A stretch of DNA of 64,000 bases from Planctomycetota bacterium. GTDB taxonomy: Bacteria > Planctomycetota > UBA1135 > GCA-002686595. Under the pieces are notes generated by a model, which saw only the letters and a program-made list of their open reading frames with translations, did not search any database and was not told where the DNA came from. The position numbers and the translations under genes were made by a program. Shown one piece after another: positions 58,201 to 64,000 of this stretch. The DNA is taken from contig JADJQU010000006.1 in NCBI GenBank assembly GCA_016712565.1, positions 372,001 through 436,000 of the forward strand, in the 5' to 3' direction. How positions within the stretch are numbered: position 1 is the first letter of the stretch; every line of letters begins with the position of its first letter.

Positions 58201-59532
58201 CTAGTGGGCCGCGCCGTGTCCGGCGAGCACGGGGCGGCGCGTCCCCGCCGGAAGGTGGGGGCAGGCGCCCTTCTCGACGTGCTCCTGGAACTCGGAGCGG
58301 AAGTGCTTGACGACCGCCAGGGTCGGAATCGCCGCGGCGTCGGACAGGGCGCAGATGGTCTTGCCGGGCGCCATGCCCTGCGAGAGCGTCACCAGCATGT
58401 CGATGTCCTCGTGCCTGCCCTCGCCGTTCTCGATGCGCCGGAAGATCTGGTGCAGCCACTGGGTGCCCTCGCGGCACTGGCTGCATTGGCCGCAGCTCTC
58501 GTGTTCGTAGAAGCGCGCGATGATCTCGTGGGCGCGCACCATGCAGGTGTCCTCGTCCATGACGATCATGGCCGCGGTGCCGAGCATCGAGCCGGTGGCC
58601 TTGATGGCGTCGTGCTCCAGCTTGGTGTCCAGGAACGACGCGGGCAGCACGCCGGTGGAGGATCCGCCGGGGAAAAAGCCCTTGAGGCGCTTCCCCTTCC
58701 ACACGCCGCCGCAGACGTCCTCGACGATCTCGCGGCAGGACACGCCGAAGGGCAGCTCGTAGACGCCCGGGCGGTTGACGTGGCCCGAGACGCCCACCAG
58801 GAGATTCCCGGTGGAGGTCTTGGTGCCCATGGACTGGAACCAGGCCGCGCCGCGGTTGACGATGAACGGCGCGTTGAACACGGTCTCGACGTTGTTGACC
58901 GTGGTGGGCTGGCCCCACAGGCCGAACATGGCCGGGAACGGGGGCTTGGGGCGCGGGTGTCCGCGCTTGCCCTCCAGGGATTCCATTAGGCCGGTTTCCT
59001 CGCCGCAGATGTAGGCCCCGGCGCCCTTGTGCATCCAGACTTCGCAATCGAAGTCGCTGCCCAGGATGCGCTTGCCGACCAGCCCCGCCTTGCGCGCCTC
59101 GGCCAGGGCCTGGAACACGCGGTTGTAGGGATGGCGGTACTCGCCGCGCACGTAGATGTAGACGGCTTGGGCGCGGATGGCGTAGGCCGCCACCAGGCAG
59201 CCTTCGATGAAGCCGTGGGGGTCCTGCTCCATCAGCACGCGGTCCTTGCACGTGCCCGGCTCGGATTCGTCGGCGTTGACCGCCAGGTAGCGCGGGCGCG
59301 GATCCTTGGCCGGGTCGGGCATGAAGCTCCACTTCATGCCGGTGGGGAAGCCCGCGCCGCCGCGGCCGCGCAGTCCCGAATCCTTGACCACCTGGATCAC
59401 CTGGGCGTAGGTGATGCCCTCCTTGAGGATCTTGCGCAGCGCCTCATAGGCGCCGTGCTTCTGCGCCACGGCGAGCGTGTGGGCGCCCTCGATCTTGGCG
59501 CGATCGAGCAGGTACGTGGGGTGTTGGCTCAT
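58201..59532 (-). CDS. nuoF: NADH-quinone oxidoreductase subunit F
   Basis: This 443-residue NADH- and FMN-binding subunit has GLRGRGGAGFPTGMKW (NADH loop), NADESEPGTCKDR, GAGAYICGEETGLMESLEG (FMN) and the 4Fe-4S site ESCGQCSQCREGTQW followed by the fourth Cys (TICALSDAAA). The start at 59532 gives MSQHPTYLLD. It lies 14 bp after nuoE. The C-terminus extends beyond most NuoF with a Pro/Ala-rich end. Confidence 0.97.
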   Translation of the reverse strand: MSQHPTYLLDRAKIEGAHTLAVAQKHGAYEALRKILKEGITYAQVIQVVKDSGLRGRGGAGFPTGMKWSFMPDPAKDPRPRYLAVNADESEPGTCKDRVLMEQDPHGFIEGCLVAAYAIRAQAVYIYVRGEYRHPYNRVFQALAEARKAGLVGKRILGSDFDCEVWMHKGAGAYICGEETGLMESLEGKRGHPRPKPPFPAMFGLWGQPTTVNNVETVFNAPFIVNRGAAWFQSMGTKTSTGNLLVGVSGHVNRPGVYELPFGVSCREIVEDVCGGVWKGKRLKGFFPGGSSTGVLPASFLDTKLEHDAIKATGSMLGTAAMIVMDEDTCMVRAHEIIARFYEHESCGQCSQCREGTQWLHQIFRRIENGEGRHEDIDMLVTLSQGMAPGKTICALSDAAAIPTLAVVKHFRSEFQEHVEKGACPHLPAGTRRPVLAGHGAAH

Positions 59533-59546
59533 GGAGGAAAGCGCGC

Positions 59547-60016
59547 TCACTTCACTTCGCCGAGGATGCGGGCCGCCTTCTCGGGCGTCAGATCCTCGTG
59601 GTAGACGCCGTCGAGGTCGAACATCGGCGCGTTGGCGCAGGCACCCTGGCACTCCACGGTGTTGACGCTGAAGCGGCCGTCGGCCGAGGTGCCGTGCACG
59701 GGCGCGCCCGTGACCTCGCAGACCTTGGCCAGGAGCTCGTCCGAGCCGCGCAGGGCGCAGGAGATGTTGTGGCACACCGAGACCACGTGCTTGCCCGGCG
59801 GGCGCATGCGGAACATCGGGTAGAAGCTCGCCACGCCGTAGACCTCCACCGGCTCGAGGCCGAAGAAGGCGGCGCAGTCCTCCATGGTCTGCGGGGAAAT
59901 CCAGCCGCCCAGCTCTTCCTGGCAACGGTGCAGGGCGGGGATCAGCGCCGCCTGCTTGTGGGGGTAGTGCGTCAGGAGTTCGTTGAACTCCGCCACGAGA
60001 TTCTGGGGCAGTGCCA

Positions 60017-60017
<1 letters not shown>
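59547..60017 (-). CDS. nuoE: NADH-quinone oxidoreductase subunit E
   Basis: This 156-residue thioredoxin-like 2Fe-2S subunit has its four cluster cysteines in SVCHNISCAL and VECQGACANAP. YPHKQAALIPALHRCQEELG and GVASFYPMFR are family signatures. It shares one base with the nuoD stop. It partners NuoF in the NADH module. Confidence 0.97.
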
Positions 60018-61251
<1,234 letters not shown>

Positions 61252-61255
<4 letters not shown>

Positions 61256-61764
61256 CGGGCGGCCTCCCATTCCTTGCGCCGCTCCTTGTCCCAGGTGCGG
61301 TAGAGCCGATCGGGCTCGATGCCGTGATGGGGGAAGTCCTTGCGCAGGGGGTGGTGTTCGTAGCCCTGGGGCATCAACAGGCGCCGCAGGTCCGGGTGGC
61401 CGTCGAAGCGGATGCCGAACATGTCGAAGCACTCGCGCTCGGAGAACGAGGTGCCCGGCCACAGGTCGGTGATCGTGGGCACGGCGGCGTCCGCCTCGCG
61501 CAGCCGCACCCGCAGGCGCACGCGGTCGTTGTGCTGGAAGGAGAGGAACTGGTAGACCACCTCGAAGCGCGGTTCGGCCGGGAAGTGGTCCACGGCGGTC
61601 ACCAGGGTGTTGCCCTCGAAGCCCGCGCGCTGCTTGAGGCGCAGACAGACTTCGCGCAGCACTTCGCGCTCCAGCGCCAGCGTGGTCATGCCGTCGAGCG
61701 GTGCCTCGAACTCGTAGGCGAGACCCTCCAGGGCCGCGCTCAGTCGCTCGCGGGTGGCGCTCAC
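61252..61764 (-). CDS. nuoC: NADH-quinone oxidoreductase subunit C
   Basis: This 170-residue 30-kDa-type subunit has the conserved block SERECFDMFGIRFDGHPDLR followed by RLLMPQGYEHHPLRKDFP. FEVVYQFLSFQHNDRVRLRV is the expected core sheet. There is no ATG. The GTG at 61764 overlaps the nuoB stop as GTGA, so the start is well supported. It overlaps nuoD by 4 bp. Confidence 0.95.
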
Positions 61765-62432
61765 GGCCGCACCTCGGTGTGCCCCCGGGGCCGCTCGGCG
61801 ATCAGGGTTCCAAGCGGAACACCCGCGCTCCGGCTCTCCGGATCGTGGGCGTGCCTGTCGAGCGAGCTCTTGAGCACGCCCTCGTTGGGCTGGAACACGA
61901 GCTGTCCGCTGCCGGTGTCGGCCTTCTCCACCGGTCCGTGCAGCAGCCGGCCCAGGGGATCCTCGCGCTCGATCTTCTTCTGCAGCTTGATGATCGCGTC
62001 GATCACCGCGTCGGGCCGCGGCGGGCAGCCCGGCACGTACACGTCCACCGGCAGGATCGAATCCACTCCCTGCACGACCGCGTAGCTGTCGTACATGCCC
62101 CCGGAGGAGGAGCACACGCCCATGGCGATGACCCATTTCGGGTCGGGCATCTGGTCGTAGATGGTGCGCACCGCGGTGGCCATCTTCCAGGTCAGCGTGC
62201 CGGCGACGACCAAGAGGTCGCACTGGCGCGGCGAGAAGCGCGCGGCCTCCGCTCCGAAGCGCGCCAGGTCGAACTTGGGGCCGATCATGGCCATCAGCTC
62301 GATGCCGCAGCAGGACAGGCCCAGGGGCATGGGCCAGAGAGAGTTCTTGCGGCCCCAGTTGACGAGGAAATCGACGCGCGTGGCGAGGAACCCCAGGTCA
62401 CCGCCGCTCTCCACCGGATTCAGCGATCCCAA
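61761..62432 (-). CDS. nuoB: NADH-quinone oxidoreductase subunit B (TTG start)
   Basis: This 223-residue subunit carries cluster N2, the last before quinone. The tandem cysteines in GLSCCGIELMA, with GVCSSSGGMYDSY and VPGCPPRPD, bind the cluster. The start is a TTG at 62432. It is the only in-frame start with a strong ribosome-binding site (AAGGAGGT five bases upstream), and it gives LGSLNPVESGG before the conserved core. It overlaps nuoA by 13 bp. The C-terminal 40 residues extend past the usual NuoB end. Confidence 0.95.
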   Translation of the reverse strand: MGSLNPVESGGDLGFLATRVDFLVNWGRKNSLWPMPLGLSCCGIELMAMIGPKFDLARFGAEAARFSPRQCDLLVVAGTLTWKMATAVRTIYDQMPDPKWVIAMGVCSSSGGMYDSYAVVQGVDSILPVDVYVPGCPPRPDAVIDAIIKLQKKIEREDPLGRLLHGPVEKADTGSGQLVFQPNEGVLKSSLDRHAHDPESRSAGVPLGTLIAERPRGHTEVRP

Positions 62433-62794
62433 TCGAGACCTCCTTTGCGCCACACGAAGGCCAATCCGACGCCCAGGATCAGCGCGAACAGGGCGATTTC
62501 CGCGAACACGATCGAGCCCAGTTGCTGCGCCTGGAAGGCCTTGGCCGTGGCCGCCCAGGGGATCAGGAAGATCGACTCGACGTCGAACAGGATGAACAGC
62601 ACCGCCACCAGGTAATAGTGGATCGAGAGGCGAATGCGGGCGCTGCCCTGGGGCTCCATGCCGCACTCGTAGGCCGACCCCTTGGCGATGCTGCGGCGCT
62701 TCCCGCCCATCACGTCCGACAGCAGCATGTTGAACACCGCGAACCCGACGATCAGGCCCAGCAGGATCAGGACCGGTACATAGTCGATCAGCAT
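62420..62794 (-). CDS. nuoA: NADH-quinone oxidoreductase subunit A
   Basis: This 124-residue protein has three membrane helices. AYECGMEPQGSARIRLSIHY, with the loop cysteine, and YYLVAVLFILFDVESIFLIP, with the membrane Asp/Glu, are hallmark NuoA motifs. The start at 62794 gives MLIDYVPVLILLGLIVGF. Upstream in-frame sequence is Pro-rich and unlikely. It is the first gene of the operon. Its promoter must lie in the long region to the right. Confidence 0.96.
   Translation of the reverse strand: MLIDYVPVLILLGLIVGFAVFNMLLSDVMGGKRRSIAKGSAYECGMEPQGSARIRLSIHYYLVAVLFILFDVESIFLIPWAATAKAFQAQQLGSIVFAEIALFALILGVGLAFVWRKGGLDWDR
62438..62445 (-). promoter_or_regulatory. Strong ribosome-binding site deciding the nuoB TTG start
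   Basis: On the minus strand AAGGAGGT, fully complementary to the 16S rRNA 3' end, lies five bases before the TTG at 62432 and inside the last codons of nuoA. No ATG or GTG nearby has comparable support. Confidence 0.85.
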
Positions 62795-63484
62795 GGGAGG
62801 CACGGCCGCCTGGGCGGGGTCCACGGGGCCCTGGGTCCTCTGGGGAGCCTGGGCCCAATGCGTGGGTGGGGGGCGAGGAGGGTGTAGAGAGGAGGGTCGC
62901 GGCGCACGGGGCACTTGCCGGGACCGAGCGCCTGCGGCGCCGCTTCCCGAGCTGAACCGTCCGGACCGCGGAACCCGGAACGCGTCCGGGAGGGGGGATC
63001 CACAGCCCGACCGGGAGTTCGCGCGTCCCTGGTCTGGAGGGCAAGAAGTCTAGCGGTGGTGCCTGCGCGCTCCAAGCTTGCGGGCGCGGAGTTCGCGCCG
63101 ATCCCGGGATTGGCGTCCGCTCTCGCCGTGGCCGCCGCCGGCCCGCGGAGTGCCCGCGCGGCGCCCGCGCGGTGGTACTGGGGAGAGCCCGCGCGCCGCT
63201 GCCGCGCGAACCGGGCCCGCGCCAGCATGGGAGGCGAGGGCCTGTCCGTCCTCCCGGGGGGGCCGCCGATGCTCCCCAGGACCCGGAGCCGGCCTCACCG
63301 ACCCGACGGGGTCCGGGACGCTGACGGGCACGGCGTCGTCGCGGCGGAGGTCACCGGCGGCTTGGCCCCTCCCCCCCCTCGCCCGCCGGTCCGCTGCCCC
63401 GTCCGGAGCGCACGTGAAGCGTTATAAATAACTGTCAATAAATGAGTTGTGTCACCTAGTCCGCCACGACGCCGGCGCCGGGGG
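62795..63484. other. Intergenic region upstream of nuoA, with an AT-rich patch
   Basis: These 690 bp hold no convincing gene and should contain the nuo promoter. Most of it is GC-rich. A single AT-rich patch at about 63420-63455 (ATAAATAACTGTCAATAAAT) stands out. On the minus strand it contains a perfect TTGACA at 63434-63439 pointing toward nuoA but 640 bp from it. No -10 box at the normal spacing was recognised. Confidence 0.5.
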
Positions 63485-64000
63485 TCAGGAATCGACCTGC
63501 AGGAACTGGCCCCCGGTTCCCTCCGCCAGGGCCTCCAGGGTTCCGTTGCCCCGGTTGCCGATCTGAACGCAGTCGAACTGCAGGCAGGCTTCGGCGCAGC
63601 TTTGCTCGAGGAACCCCCGGGCCCAGTCCGGCCCCTCGGAGGTGGCGCCGTCGCACAGCACGATCACGGTGTCGGCCTCCAGGCGCGAGAGGTCCGGCTC
63701 TCGGGTCCTCGGATCCAGGTCCAGGGCCTTGGCGAGGCCGGGGTACAGCTGGGTGCCGCCCCGCGGCGGCAACCCTCGGGCCCATTGCAGGGCGCCGCTG
63801 ATGTGCAGTGCCGTGGCCGGCCGCAGCTCCGAGCGCCAGCGCAGGCCCTCGTCCGAGAACAGGACCACGTTGAAGTGGGTGCGCGGCCCCAGTTCCTTCA
63901 GCAGCCGTTCCAGCTGACGCAGGGCCTCGGCGTAGCGCGACGTGTTCGCCGTCCCGAAGTCGTCGGCCATGGATCCGGAGCGATCGATCACGAACACCAC
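63485..64000 (-). CDS. von Willebrand factor A domain protein, partial (5' end beyond window)
   Basis: These visible 171 residues run to the window edge. The metal-ion-dependent adhesion site is complete: VFVIDRSGSM (DxSxS), PPRGGTQLYPG (the Thr), and IVLCDGATSEG (the Asp). Strand-helix alternation is typical of vWA folds. Planctomycete vWA proteins are often large, with an upstream signal or membrane region, which is not visible here. The frame is open at 64000 and the GTG there is unlikely to be the true start. The C-terminus ends right after the domain. Confidence 0.85.
   Translation of the reverse strand: MVFVIDRSGSMADDFGTANTSRYAEALRQLERLLKELGPRTHFNVVLFSDEGLRWRSELRPATALHISGALQWARGLPPRGGTQLYPGLAKALDLDPRTREPDLSRLEADTVIVLCDGATSEGPDWARGFLEQSCAEACLQFDCVQIGNRGNGTLEALAEGTGGQFLQVDS

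Noticed and set aside
62915..63431. Small open frames upstream of nuoA on either strand
   Set aside because: They have Arg/Pro/Ala-rich translations with no start-site support or domains, and overlap each other on both strands as expected by chance in GC-rich DNA.

Overview
This is a high-GC stretch of a Gram-negative-type genome, most likely from the phylum Planctomycetota. The affiliation is inferred from family content, not from a search. The evidence is a fused PVC-type haem-binding (CxxCH) protein with a DUF1080-like tail, an ECF sigma factor overlapping a TPR-type Ser/Thr kinase, secreted proteins sharing one Cys-rich C-terminal domain, and LptE-like, BamD-like and AsmA-like proteins that imply an outer membrane. 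No rRNA, tRNA, CRISPR array or transposase was seen.

Layout. (1) 1-17.1 kb is a long leftward housekeeping run: corC-like, recO, bamD-like, lptE-like, ftsH, folP, glmM, tsaB, alr, an AsmA-like giant, manC and ruvX, with the end of an alpha/beta hydrolase converging on it. ftsH-folP-glmM is the same order as in E. coli. (2) 17.3-26.6 kb runs rightward: an ECF sigma factor, hutI-ftcD (histidine degradation), a Cys-rich metallopeptidase-like secreted protein, a lipoprotein, a GH38-like protein that appears to lack catalytic residues, and a tandem YHS protein. (3) 26.6-33.3 kb is an accessory cassette bounded by two nearly identical direct repeats of about 100 bp. It holds two secreted proteins, a TPR Ser/Thr kinase and its overlapping ECF sigma factor. 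A subtilisin-like protease with the same C-terminal domain follows. (4) 36-49 kb is mixed: a small secreted protein, a CbpA/DnaJ protein overlapping the PVC haem protein, a membrane spermidine-synthase-like protein, a class V aminotransferase, a BlaI/BlaR1 pair, a thioredoxin-fold protein and a PilZ protein. (5) 49.1-62.8 kb is a complete 14-gene leftward nuoA-N operon for respiratory complex I. (6) The right edge has a long intergenic region with an isolated AT-rich patch and a truncated von Willebrand A protein.

The most exciting observation is at 48147-48602. A thioredoxin-fold gene carries an in-frame TGA exactly at the first position of its active-site CxxC (U-G-N-C). A 6-bp stem with a GGUGC apical loop begins 18 nt after the TGA, which fits the spacing and loop rule of bacterial SECIS elements. 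It is a strong candidate selenoprotein.

Caution: at least six conserved genes (folP, ftsH, hutI, the 21.6-kb lipoprotein, the PVC haem gene, nuoN), and perhaps two more, contain single-base frameshifts at short homopolymers. There is also a 33-G run between 14-bp direct repeats. Uncorrected sequencing or assembly errors are the simplest explanation, so I annotate these genes across the shift and do not call them pseudogenes.
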